Origin: an uncultured Faecalibacterium sp.
Lineage (GTDB): Bacteria; Bacillota; Clostridia; Oscillospirales; Ruminococcaceae
Direction of reading: 5' to 3'
NCBI GenBank assembly: GCA_937907025.1
Contig: CALESJ010000056.1
Span: 1-48,087 of the forward strand
Length of the DNA: 48,087 bases
The notes under the pieces were generated by a model, which had not been told where the DNA came from, did not search any database, and worked only from the letters and a program-made list of their open reading frames with translations. A program made the position numbers and the translations under genes. This document shows positions 15,287 through 23,459 of the stretch, one piece after another; the stretch's first letter is position 1; every line of letters begins with the position of its first letter.

Positions 15287-16237
15287 ATGAAAGGTTTGCA
15301 GCTGATCGCCACCGGCGGGGCCTTGCCCGGCCGTCTGGTGACCAACGAGGATATGAGCCGGATGGTGGATACCAGCGACGAATGGATCACCACCCGCACC
15401 GGCATCCGCCAGCGGCATTTCTGCGCCGAGGGCGAAACCGTCACCACCCTGGCCGTGGCTGCCGCCCGGCAGGCACTGGAGCGCAGCGGTCTTGCCCCGG
15501 AAGAAATCGGCTGCTGCGTCTGCGGTACGCTTTCGGCCGAATACGCCACCCCCAGCACCGCCTGCCTGGTCCAGAAGGAACTGGGCCTGCCCCAGGACAT
15601 TCCGGTGCTGGATGTGAACGCCGCCTGCTCCGGCTTTATTTACGGGGCCGGGGTGGCCCGGGCGCTGCTGGCCGTGCGGGAAAACGACCCCCGCCGGTAC
15701 GCCCTGGTCATCGGGTGCGAACAGCTGTCCCGCCTGATGGATATGACCGACCGCAGCACCTGCGTTCTCTTCGGGGACGGGGCCGGTGCGGCGGTCTTTG
15801 AGCTGACCGAGGACGACGGCTTTGCCATCGACTTGGGCGCCCGTGGGGATATGGCCATCACCACCCCCGCCGGCGGGCCCATCGGCATGGACGGCCGGGC
15901 GGTCTTCCGCTTTGCGGTGGAGGCTTTGCCCCGCACCCTGCACGCGGTGCTGGACGCCGCGGGCAAGACGCTGGACGACCTGGACTGGGTGGTCTGCCAC
16001 CAGGCCAACAGCCGCATCATCGACCACTGCGTCAAGAAACTGGGGGCCGACCCCGCCAAATTCTACAAAAACATGGACCGCCACGGCAACACCAGCGCCG
16101 CCAGCATTCCGGTGGCGCTGAATGAACTGGCCGAAGCCGGCCGCCTGACCCCGGGCATGCACATCGCCTGCATCGGGTTCGGCGGCGGGCTGACCTGGGG
16201 CGGTATGCTCATCACGGTGAAAGGAAGGGCTGTATGA
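15287..16237 (+). CDS. fabH: Beta-ketoacyl-ACP synthase III
   Basis: A 316-residue condensing enzyme that starts fatty-acid synthesis by joining an acyl-CoA primer to malonyl-ACP. The catalytic triad is visible: Cys114 in NAACSGF, His238 in CHQANSRI and Asn268 in HGNTSAASIP. The start at 15287 follows CGAGGGAAA by a few bases and matches the usual N-terminus. An upstream in-frame ATG at 15212 lies inside accA. Its last codons overlap the fabK start (ATGA at 16234-16237). Confidence 0.97.
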   Translation: MKGLQLIATGGALPGRLVTNEDMSRMVDTSDEWITTRTGIRQRHFCAEGETVTTLAVAAARQALERSGLAPEEIGCCVCGTLSAEYATPSTACLVQKELGLPQDIPVLDVNAACSGFIYGAGVARALLAVRENDPRRYALVIGCEQLSRLMDMTDRSTCVLFGDGAGAAVFELTEDDGFAIDLGARGDMAITTPAGGPIGMDGRAVFRFAVEALPRTLHAVLDAAGKTLDDLDWVVCHQANSRIIDHCVKKLGADPAKFYKNMDRHGNTSAASIPVALNELAEAGRLTPGMHIACIGFGGGLTWGGMLITVKGRAV

Positions 16238-17172
16238 AACTGCTGAACGAGATCCTGGGCACCAAATACCCCCTGATTCAGGGCGGTATGGCCAACATTG
16301 CCACCGGCGAATTTGCCGCCGCCTGCTCCAACGCGGGCGCGCTGGGCCTCATCGGCTCCGGCGGCATGAACGCCGACAGCCTGCGGGACAACATCCGCAA
16401 GGCCAAGCAGCTCACCGATAAGCCCTTCGGCGTGAACATCATGCTCATGCACCCCCAGGCGGACGAGTTCGCCAAGATCGTGGTGGAGGAAGGCGTCCGC
16501 TTTGTGACCACCGGCGCGGGCAACCCCGGCAAGTACATGGAAAGCTGGAAGACCGCCGGCATCACCGTCATGCCGGTGGTGGCCGCCGCCGTGCTGGCCA
16601 AGCATCTGGTCAAGTGCGGCGCCGACGCCCTCATTGCCGAAGGCACCGAGAGCGGCGGCCATGTGGGCGAAATGACCACCATGGCCCTGGTGCCCCAGGT
16701 GGTGGACGCGGTGAACGTGCCGGTCATCGCGGCCGGCGGCATTGCCGACGGCCGCCAGCTGGCCGCGGCCTTTGCCCTGGGTGCCTGCGGCGCCCAGATC
16801 GGCACCTGCCTGCTGGTCAGCGAGGAATGCCCCATCCATCCCAACTACAAAGCCGCCCTGCTCAAGGCCAAGGACAGCGACACCATCGTCACCGGCCGCA
16901 TCGGCGGCACCCCGGTGCGTGTGCTGAAAAACCGCATGAGCCGGGAGTACGTCCGCCAGGAAAAGGCGGGCGCCGACAAGATGGAACTGGAAAAGTTCAC
17001 CCTGGGCAGCCTGCGCCGGGCCGTCTTTGACGGCGACACCGACACCGGCAGCCTGATGGCCGGTCAGGTGGCCGGCATGCTCAAGGATGTGCGCCCGGTG
17101 GCGGACATTCTGGATGATCTGATGGCCGACTGCCGCACCCGTCTGGGTGAGGTGGGCGCCATTCAGCTGTGA
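16234..17172 (+). CDS. fabK: Enoyl-ACP reductase II (FMN-dependent)
   Basis: A 312-residue FabK, a TIM-barrel flavoprotein that reduces trans-2-enoyl-ACP with NAD(P)H. It replaces FabI in many Firmicutes and is resistant to triclosan. Seen here are IQGGMANIATGEFAAACSNAG at the start, GVNIML, the catalytic His143 in ESGGHVGEM, and the phosphate-binding VPVIAAGGIADGRQLAAA and LGACGAQIGT. Translation is probably coupled to fabH through ATGA. FabK is the only enoyl reductase visible in the window. Confidence 0.96.
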   Translation: MKLLNEILGTKYPLIQGGMANIATGEFAAACSNAGALGLIGSGGMNADSLRDNIRKAKQLTDKPFGVNIMLMHPQADEFAKIVVEEGVRFVTTGAGNPGKYMESWKTAGITVMPVVAAAVLAKHLVKCGADALIAEGTESGGHVGEMTTMALVPQVVDAVNVPVIAAGGIADGRQLAAAFALGACGAQIGTCLLVSEECPIHPNYKAALLKAKDSDTIVTGRIGGTPVRVLKNRMSREYVRQEKAGADKMELEKFTLGSLRRAVFDGDTDTGSLMAGQVAGMLKDVRPVADILDDLMADCRTRLGEVGAIQL

Positions 17173-17189
17173 GAAAAGGAGAAAGCACC

Positions 17190-18134
17190 ATGAAACTTGC
17201 TTTTCTGTATGCCGGTCAGGGCAGCCAGCACGCCGGGATGGGCGCCGATCTGTACGAAGCCTCCCCGGTGTTCCGGCAGGTCTTTGACCAGGCCGCCGAA
17301 GGTCTGGACTTTGACCTGAAGACCACCTGCTTCACCGACCCCGAGGGGGTCATCAACCAGACCCGATACACCCAGCCCTGCATGGTGGCTTTCGCCGTGG
17401 GCGTTACCGCCATGCTGGCCGCCGAGGGCATCCGCCCCGAATACGCCGCGGGCCTGTCCCTGGGCGAATACTCCGCCCTGGAATGTGCGGGCGTCTTTGA
17501 CGCCAGGACCGCTGTGGAGCTGGTGGCCTTCCGCGGCAAGGCCATGGCCAAGGCCTCCGAAGGGCTGGAATGCGGCATGACCGCCGTTCTCATGCTGGAC
17601 CGGGAAACCCTCCAGCACTGCTGCGACGAGGCCGCTTCTCTGGGCGTGGTGCAGATCTGCAACTACAACTGCCCCGGCCAGCTGGTCATCGGCGGCGAGA
17701 AGGCCGCCGTGGACAAGGCGTTCGAGCTGGCCAAGGCGGCGGGGGCCAAGCGCTGCATCCCCCTGAAGGTCAGCGGCCCCTTCCACACCAGCCTGATGCA
17801 CCCGGCGGGGGATGCCCTGGCCGAAAAGTTCAAGACCATCGACTTCCAGCCCATGGAACTGCCGGTGCTCTTCAACTGCCTGGGCCATGAGATGAACGAG
17901 GGCGATTCCATCCCCGCCCTGCTGGAAAAGCAGGTGCAGAGCAGCGTCTACCTGGAGGACACCATCCGCCGCCTGGCCGAACTGGGCGTGGATACGGTCA
18001 TCGAGGTGGGCCCGGGCAAGGCCATCTCCGGCTTTGTGAAAAAGACCGTGGGCAGCGCCATCACCTGCCTGAACATCGAAACGATGGCGGACTTCACCGC
18101 CGCCGTCGCCGCCGTCAAGGAGGCCCGGGCATGA
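17190..18134 (+). CDS. fabD: Malonyl-CoA:ACP transacylase
   Basis: A 314-residue FabD that loads malonate onto ACP. The N-terminal FLYAGQGSQHAGMG is canonical. The nucleophile motif, normally GHSLGEYSA, reads GLSLGEYSA: Ser90 is present but the preceding His is Leu89 (codon CTG). The second catalytic residue is His in VSGPFHTSLM (about residue 199), and an FRGKAM segment supplies the carboxylate-binding Arg. The start at 17190 has AAAAGGAG upstream and is preferred over the in-frame ATG-like codon at 17169. It overlaps fabG by ATGA at 18131. Confidence 0.96.
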   Translation: MKLAFLYAGQGSQHAGMGADLYEASPVFRQVFDQAAEGLDFDLKTTCFTDPEGVINQTRYTQPCMVAFAVGVTAMLAAEGIRPEYAAGLSLGEYSALECAGVFDARTAVELVAFRGKAMAKASEGLECGMTAVLMLDRETLQHCCDEAASLGVVQICNYNCPGQLVIGGEKAAVDKAFELAKAAGAKRCIPLKVSGPFHTSLMHPAGDALAEKFKTIDFQPMELPVLFNCLGHEMNEGDSIPALLEKQVQSSVYLEDTIRRLAELGVDTVIEVGPGKAISGFVKKTVGSAITCLNIETMADFTAAVAAVKEARA

Positions 18135-18883
18135 GCGAAGCTGAAAACACCCGCCGCGCCGCCCTGGTCACCGGGGGCGGACGGGGCATCGGACGGGCCA
18201 TCTGCCTGGCCCTGGCGGCCCAGGGGTATGATGTGGCGGTGAACTACGCCGCCAGCTCTGCCGCCGCCGAACAGACCGCCGAAGACTGCCGCGCCTATGG
18301 GGTGCAGGCTGTCACGCTGCAGGCGGATGTCACCGACCCCACCGCCTGCCAGACCCTGGTGGATACGGCGGCCAGGACCTTCGGCCGTCTGGATGTGCTG
18401 GTCAACAACGCCGGCGTCACCGCCGACAAGCTCATCCTGCGCATGCAGGAAGAGGACTTCGACAAGGTCATCAACGCCAACCTGAAAGGCGCCTTCTTCT
18501 GCTGCAAGGCCGCCTGCAAGCTGATGATGCGCCAGCGGTACGGCCGCATCGTCAACATCAGCAGCGTGGTGGGCCTGCACGGCAACGCGGGGCAGTCCAA
18601 CTACGCCGCCAGCAAGGCGGGGCTCATCGGCCTGACCAAGAGCCTGGCCAGGGAGTTTGCCGCCCGCAACGTCACCGTCAACGCGGTGGCCCCCGGCTTC
18701 ATCGGCACCGACATGACCAACGCCATGTCCGACACCGCCAAGCAGGCGGCCATGGCCGGCATCCCGGCGGGACGCATCGGCGCCCCCGAGGACGTGGCCA
18801 ATGCGGTGGCCTTCCTGGCCAGTGAAAAGGCCGCCTACATCACCGGACAGGTGCTGTGCGTGGACGGCGGCATGGGGATGTAA
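18131..18883 (+). CDS. fabG: 3-oxoacyl-ACP reductase
   Basis: A 250-residue short-chain dehydrogenase that reduces 3-ketoacyl-ACP with NADPH. The cofactor motif TGGGRGIG is at residues 14-21 and NNAG at 92-95. The catalytic Ser145, Tyr158 and Lys162 have the same spacing as in FabG (NISSVVG, then YAASK). The C-terminal VLCVDGGMGM is typical. It overlaps fabD and is followed by a 152-bp gap before fabF, the largest within the fab gene cluster proper. Confidence 0.97.
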   Translation: MSEAENTRRAALVTGGGRGIGRAICLALAAQGYDVAVNYAASSAAAEQTAEDCRAYGVQAVTLQADVTDPTACQTLVDTAARTFGRLDVLVNNAGVTADKLILRMQEEDFDKVINANLKGAFFCCKAACKLMMRQRYGRIVNISSVVGLHGNAGQSNYAASKAGLIGLTKSLAREFAARNVTVNAVAPGFIGTDMTNAMSDTAKQAAMAGIPAGRIGAPEDVANAVAFLASEKAAYITGQVLCVDGGMGM

Positions 18884-19035
18884 CTCCCCTGGCGGGGCAA
18901 AAGGGGGCACAGGCGCGCACGGCTGCGGTAGCCGGGGCTGTTCTCCCAAAAACAAAAACGCGGGCATTGCGGGCCCGCGGAACCCATCGTTTTGGCACTG
19001 AGGCAATTTGTATACAAAGGATAGCGAGGTTTCCC

Positions 19036-20277
19036 ATGGAAAAACGCAGAGTCGTCATCACCGGCCTGGGCACGGTCAACCCCACCGGCAACACGGTGGC
19101 CGACAGCTGGGCCGCCATCAAACAGGGCGTGTGCGGCATCGGTCCCATCACCCACTACGACACCACCGACAGCAAGGTCAAGGTGGCCGCCGAGGTCAAG
19201 GACTTTGACCCCGCCACCCGTATGGACAAGCGGGAAGCGCGCAAGATGGCTCGCTTCACCCAGTTTGCAGTGGCTGCCGCCGCCGAGGCCATGGCCAACG
19301 CGGGCATTGATATGGAGCACACCGACGCCAGCCGGTTCGCCACCATCATCTCCAGCGGCATCGGCGGCCTGCCCACCATCGAGGAAGAGCACACCAAGGG
19401 CGAAACCAAGGGCTTTGACAAGGTCAGCCCCTTCTTTGTGCCCATGTCCATCGCCAACATGGCGGCGGGCCAGGTGGCCATCCGCTTCGGGCTCAAGGGC
19501 ATGTGCACCTGCCCGGTCACGGCCTGCGCCGGCGGCACCAACGCCATCGGCGATGCCTTCCACCGCATCCGGGACGGCTACGAGGATCTGGCTGTCTGCG
19601 GCGGCGCCGAAAGCTGCATCAGCCCCCTGGGCGTGGGCGGCTTCACCAGCATGAAGGCCCTGAACACCACCGATGACCCCGCCCGTGCGTCCATTCCCTT
19701 CGACGCCGAGCGCGGCGGCTTTGTCATCGGCGAAGGCGCCGGCATGCTGATTCTGGAAGAACTGGGCCACGCCCAGGCCCGCGGCGCCAAGATCTACGCC
19801 GAGGTGGTGGGCTACGGCGCCAACTGCGACGCCTACCACTTCACCGCTCCCGCCCCCGGCGGGGTGGGCGGTGCGGCCTGCATGCGTCTGGCGCTGCAGG
19901 ATGCGGGCATCGCCCCTGAGGCCGTCGGCTACATCAACGCCCACGGCACCAGCACCCACCTGAACGACTCCTGCGAAACCGCCGCCATCAAGTCGGTGTT
20001 CGGGGAGCATGCTTACAAGCTCCATGTGTCCAGCACCAAGTCAATGACCGGTCACCTGCTGGGCGCCGCCGGCGGCGTGGAGGGCGTGATCACCGCCCTG
20101 GCCCTGCATGAAGGCTACCTGCCCGCCACCATCGGCCTTCAGGTCCCCGACCCGGAATGCGACCTGGACTACCTGCCGAACCACGGCCTGGAAGAACAGG
20201 TGGAATACGCCCTGAGCGACAGCCTGGGCTTCGGCGGACACAATGCCGCCGTCATCTTCAAGCGCTGGGAGGGCTGA
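19036..20277 (+). CDS. fabF: Beta-ketoacyl-ACP synthase II
   Basis: A 413-residue elongating condensing enzyme. Catalytic residues are Cys164 (VTACAGGTNA), His303 (NAHGTSTHLND) and His340 (KSMTGHLLGAAGG) with Lys335. The FabF-type FGFGGHNA end appears as LGFGGHNAAVIF. An AGCGAGG ribosome site precedes the ATG at 19036; an in-frame ATG at 18856 lies within fabG and the gap. The gap upstream (18884-19035) is GC-rich at first and then contains TTTGTATACAAAGG, but no convincing -35 element. Three bases separate its stop from fabZ. Confidence 0.97.
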   Translation: MEKRRVVITGLGTVNPTGNTVADSWAAIKQGVCGIGPITHYDTTDSKVKVAAEVKDFDPATRMDKREARKMARFTQFAVAAAAEAMANAGIDMEHTDASRFATIISSGIGGLPTIEEEHTKGETKGFDKVSPFFVPMSIANMAAGQVAIRFGLKGMCTCPVTACAGGTNAIGDAFHRIRDGYEDLAVCGGAESCISPLGVGGFTSMKALNTTDDPARASIPFDAERGGFVIGEGAGMLILEELGHAQARGAKIYAEVVGYGANCDAYHFTAPAPGGVGGAACMRLALQDAGIAPEAVGYINAHGTSTHLNDSCETAAIKSVFGEHAYKLHVSSTKSMTGHLLGAAGGVEGVITALALHEGYLPATIGLQVPDPECDLDYLPNHGLEEQVEYALSDSLGFGGHNAAVIFKRWEG

Positions 20278-20280
20278 ACC

Positions 20281-20751
20281 ATGGCCATTGTTGCGAATGA
20301 TCCGCCGCGGGTGCTCACTGCGTCCCAGATCGCGGAAATTCTGCCCCATCGGTATCCCTTTGCCCTGGTGGACCGCATCACCGACTACCAGCCCGGCCAG
20401 TGGGCCCGGGGCATCAAGTGCGTGAGCATGAACGAGCCCTTTTTCCAGGGCCATTTCCCGGGACAACCGGTCATGCCCGGCGTGCTGATTCTGGAAGCCC
20501 TGGCCCAGTGCGGCGCCGTGGCCGCCCTCAGTGAAGAGGGCGCCAAAGGCAAGCTGGCGCTGTTCGGCGGGGTGAAAAACGCCCGGTTCCGCCGTCAGGT
20601 GGTGCCCGGGGATGTGCTGACCCTGGAATGCGAGCTCATCGAACGCCACGGGCCTGTGGGCGTGGGCAAGGCGACGGCCTGGGTGGACGGCGTGCGGGCT
20701 GTCAACGCCGAGCTGACCTTTGCCATTGTGGACCGGGAGAACGCCCGGTGA
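20281..20751 (+). CDS. fabZ: 3-hydroxyacyl-ACP dehydratase
   Basis: A 156-residue hot-dog fold dehydratase forming trans-2-enoyl-ACP. The N-terminal LPHRYPFALVDRI is typical. Catalytic His58 lies in QGHFPGQPVMPGV and Glu72 in LILEALAQ, 14 residues apart as in characterised FabZ. It directly follows fabF. No FabM or FabA partner for unsaturated fatty acids is present in the cluster. Confidence 0.97.
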   Translation: MAIVANDPPRVLTASQIAEILPHRYPFALVDRITDYQPGQWARGIKCVSMNEPFFQGHFPGQPVMPGVLILEALAQCGAVAALSEEGAKGKLALFGGVKNARFRRQVVPGDVLTLECELIERHGPVGVGKATAWVDGVRAVNAELTFAIVDRENAR

Positions 20752-20782
20752 CCACACAGGGCTGTTCAATCGCGCCGAAACA

Positions 20783-20791
20783 TGGTATACT
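20783..20791 (+). promoter_or_regulatory. Possible extended -10 promoter for the MarR gene
   Basis: TGG-TATACT fits an extended -10 (TGn plus TATACT), but the -35 region (TGTTCA at 17 bp) is weak. It lies about 98 bp before the MarR start, so the regulator could be expressed apart from the operon. Confidence 0.45.
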
Positions 20792-20888
20792 GACCTGTAA
20801 AGACACAAAACAGCTTCGGGCGGCGGTCCGGCTGCGCCGTGCGCGCAGCACCACGGTCCGCAGACCCGATCCGCAGGAGGTTTTTGCG

Positions 20889-21359
20889 ATGCTGGATCAG
20901 GCTTTTCAGCAGGTATACACCAAGTTCAAATTGCACTTTTACAAACAGGTGTTCAGCAGATTTGAAACCCGCGAAGCCACGCTGACCACGGTGGAATCGT
21001 TCTGCATGGAGGTCATCATGGCGCTGGGCAGCCCGACCATCGCGGAGTTTTCCAACATGATGAACCTGTCCACCCCCAATGCCGCCTACAAGATCAACAA
21101 TCTGGTGAAAAAGGGATATGTGAAGAAGGTGCAGTCGGAAACCGACAAGCGCGAATATCACCTGTACCCCACCCGCAAGTACATCGACTATTACAATATC
21201 AGCTACGCCTATCTGCAAGAGGTGGTGGACCGCGCCAAACAGCGGTTCACCCCGGAGGAACTGCAGAACCTGGAACGGATGCTGCACATTGTTTCGGACG
21301 AACTCATGCCCGAAATCCCGCTGCCCGAATCCGGCCCGGCGGTAGCACCGCAGGAATAA
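20889..21359 (+). CDS. MarR-family regulator, probable fatty-acid operon repressor
   Basis: A 156-residue winged-helix protein of the MarR family. The recognition region is PTIAEFSNMMNLSTPNAAYK (about residues 50-69), followed by the wing LVKKGYVKKVQSETDKREYH. This protein has a longer N-terminus than many MarR members and a Pro-rich tail. MarR-type regulators (FabT) control the FabK-type operon in streptococci by binding DNA with acyl-ACP as co-repressor, so its place as last gene of the operon suggests the same role. Two matching inverted repeats at the operon promoter are the candidate targets. AGGAGG at 20876-20881 sets the start. Confidence 0.82.
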   Translation: MLDQAFQQVYTKFKLHFYKQVFSRFETREATLTTVESFCMEVIMALGSPTIAEFSNMMNLSTPNAAYKINNLVKKGYVKKVQSETDKREYHLYPTRKYIDYYNISYAYLQEVVDRAKQRFTPEELQNLERMLHIVSDELMPEIPLPESGPAVAPQE

Positions 21360-21368
21360 AAAGTAAAA

Positions 21369-21410
21369 GAAGGCTTCTCCTGGATAAGGGGGAGCCTTCT
21401 TTTGTTTTGT
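21369..21410 (+). terminator. Terminator at the end of the fatty-acid operon
   Basis: Stem GAAGGCTTCTCC/GGGAGCCTTC with a TTTTGTTTTG tail, ten bases after the MarR stop. Confidence 0.9.
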
Positions 21411-21428
21411 GGTTTTGGGGGGAGGAGA

Positions 21429-21568
21429 GCCTCCCCTGTGTAAGGGGAGGTGGGGCGCAGCCCCGGAGGGGTTGTGGACTGTGCCATATATCCCGTTCAC
21501 GGGTTATACCGGAAACTCTCCAACCCCTCAGACGCCTTCGGCGCCAGCTCCCCTTACACAGGGGAGCC
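21429..21568 (+). repeat. Family A repeat, complete copy
   Basis: Single copy between the convergent MarR and uxaC genes. Its first inner stem is the GGGGC/GCCCC variant (21452-21464), like the copy at 149-288. The central hairpin is CCCGTTCACGGG, and the second inner hairpin is GACGCC-ttc-GGCGCC. Confidence 0.92.
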
Positions 21569-21583
21569 TTTCTCTACTCCCGG

Positions 21584-21622
21584 CAAATAAAAATGGAGAG
21601 AACCTTCCGGCTCTCTCCATTT
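21584..21622 (-). terminator. Terminator of uxaC
   Basis: Minus-strand stem AAATGGAGAG/CTCTCCATTT followed by TTATTTG, about 22 bp after the uxaC stop. Confidence 0.8.
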
Positions 21623-21643
21623 TGTATAATCAGAAGAAAAATA

Positions 21644-23086
21644 TTACAGATTGAAATACCGCTTGGCGTTGTAGTAGCTGATGCCCTCGACGATCTTCTT
21701 CAGGGCCTTCTCGTCGTTGGGATACTGGCCGTTCTCCACCCAGTTGCCGATGAGGTTGCACATCAGGCGGCGGAACAGCTCGTGGCGGGTGTAGCTCAGG
21801 AAGCTGCGGCTGTCGGTCAGCATGCCGATGAAGTTGCCCAGCAGGCCCAGACGGGCCAGGGTCTTCATCTGCTGGTACATGCCGTCGTCGGTATCGCAGA
21901 ACCACCAGGCGCTGCCCAGCTGGATCTTGCCCGGCACCTCATCATCCTGAAAAGCACCCAGAACGGTGCCCAGCATGTCGAAGTCGGCGGGGTTCAGGCT
22001 GTACAGAATGACCTTCGGGCATTCGCCGGTCATGGTCAGGGCAGACAGCAGGCTGCTGATGGAAGCGCTGCCGTCGGTCACGGCGATCATGTCAAAGCCG
22101 GTATCGGGGCCCAGCTTCTTGTACATGCGCTGGTTCACGTTGCGCAGGCAGCTGTAATGGATCTGCATGACCACATTGTACTTCTTGTACAGGCGGCCCA
22201 TCTTGATCAGCAGGTAGGTGATATACTGGTCGCACTCCAGCTTGGTCAGGGGTTCACCGGCCATGGCCTTCTTGAAGGCGGCGGTCGCCTTGTCCACGTC
22301 GGTTTCCACAAACGGCACATAGTCCAGGCCGTGGTCGGCGGCGCGGCAGCCCATCTTCACAAAGAACTGCAGGCGCTCATCCAGGGCAGATACCACGCAG
22401 TCGGCGCAGGCAAACTTGCGGCCCACGACCTCTTCCAGCTGGTGGATATACTCCGCAAAACCGGCCTTGTGGATGTTCACGGCCTTGTCCGGGCGGAAGG
22501 AAGGCGCCACGACCACCTTGATGGACGGGTCATTCTTGATCTTCTCGTGCCATTCCAGGCTGTCGATGGGGTCATCGGTGGTGCCCACCATGGCCACATT
22601 GCTCTGGGCAATCAGGCCGCGCACGGTCATGTTGGGGTCGTGCTGCAGCTTGTCGTTGCACAGGTTCCACACCTCTTCGGCGGTGTCGCCGTTGAGCACG
22701 CCCTCATAGCCGAAGTACTTCTTCAGCTCCAGGTGGCACCAGGTGTACATGGGGTTGCCGATGGCCATTTCCAGCGCTTCGGCAAACTTCTGGAAGCGCT
22801 CGCGGTCGGGCTTGTCGCCGGTGATATACTCTTCCGGCACGCCGTTGGAACGCATCACGCGCCACTTGTAGTGGTCGCCGAAGTAGTAGTCCGAACCGTC
22901 GGCCAGGATCTGGTGGCCGCCCAGCCACACCTGGGCGATGTTCTCAAAGCGGCGATCTTCGTAGATCTCCTGCGGGGGAATATGGCAGTGATAGTCCACG
23001 ATGGGCAGCGACTCGGCGTAGTCGTGGTACAGGTGCTGTGCGGTCTTGGTTTCCAGCAGGAAATCCTTGTCCATAAAAGCTTTCAT
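21644..23086 (-). CDS. uxaC: Glucuronate/galacturonate isomerase
   Basis: A 480-residue uronate isomerase of the amidohydrolase-like fold that converts D-galacturonate to D-tagaturonate (and D-glucuronate to D-fructuronate). The N-terminal metal-site motif is VDYHCHIPP (His33 and His35). The FETDVDK-type segment, LGSAWWFCDT and the C-terminal YNAKRYF, a signature of UxaC, are present. Length is normal. AAAGGAG lies 10 bases before the ATG. It is divergent from uxaB, and both have clear promoters in the shared gap, so the pathway is expressed from one control region. Confidence 0.96.
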   Translation of the reverse strand: MKAFMDKDFLLETKTAQHLYHDYAESLPIVDYHCHIPPQEIYEDRRFENIAQVWLGGHQILADGSDYYFGDHYKWRVMRSNGVPEEYITGDKPDRERFQKFAEALEMAIGNPMYTWCHLELKKYFGYEGVLNGDTAEEVWNLCNDKLQHDPNMTVRGLIAQSNVAMVGTTDDPIDSLEWHEKIKNDPSIKVVVAPSFRPDKAVNIHKAGFAEYIHQLEEVVGRKFACADCVVSALDERLQFFVKMGCRAADHGLDYVPFVETDVDKATAAFKKAMAGEPLTKLECDQYITYLLIKMGRLYKKYNVVMQIHYSCLRNVNQRMYKKLGPDTGFDMIAVTDGSASISSLLSALTMTGECPKVILYSLNPADFDMLGTVLGAFQDDEVPGKIQLGSAWWFCDTDDGMYQQMKTLARLGLLGNFIGMLTDSRSFLSYTRHELFRRLMCNLIGNWVENGQYPNDEKALKKIVEGISYYNAKRYFNL

Positions 23087-23183
23087 AAACCGGTACTCCT
23101 TTGCTAACCTTGGCAGTTCTGCCGCCCAACAGGGAACGAATCATGCACCGTTCGGGCAGCATAATATAACATAACCTGCTACC

Positions 23184-23212
23184 ATTATACATAGGAAATC
23201 CCCGTGTAACAA
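23184..23212 (-). promoter_or_regulatory. Promoter of uxaC
   Basis: Minus strand TTGTTA (23207-23212) and TATAAT (23184-23189), 17-bp spacing, about 100 bp before the uxaC start. Confidence 0.75.
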
Positions 23213-23338
23213 GTTGCAAAAATTGCCCAGAACCCGAAATATCTGCCAAAAATTCAGGGTATAGCTTGTGCAAAACGCAGAAACACAGAAACGCCCCGGC
23301 ATATGCGCAAAATATGTTCGTTATTGCCGGATTGAATC

Positions 23339-23367
23339 TTGACGCGAAAGAGCAAAAAACATAGAAT
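23339..23367 (+). promoter_or_regulatory. Promoter of uxaB
   Basis: TTGACG (23339-23344) and TAGAAT (23362-23367), 17-bp spacing. The 5' leader that follows contains a GCTGCGG/CCGCAGC hairpin at 23392-23416. The rest of the divergent gap (23087-23459) is AT-rich; I see no operator I can name. Confidence 0.72.
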
Positions 23368-23459
23368 AGGGGTGATATTGAGCGTCCATTGGCTGCGGTG
23401 CAACCCGTGCCGCAGCAGGCATAAGGCGCGAATTTTGCGAACGTAAGGAGAGCATTCAC

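Noticed and set aside
18884..19035. Separate promoter for fabF
   Set aside because: TTTGTATACAAAGG resembles a -10, but the only TTGGCA upstream is 13 bp away, too close. I treat the gap as internal to the operon.
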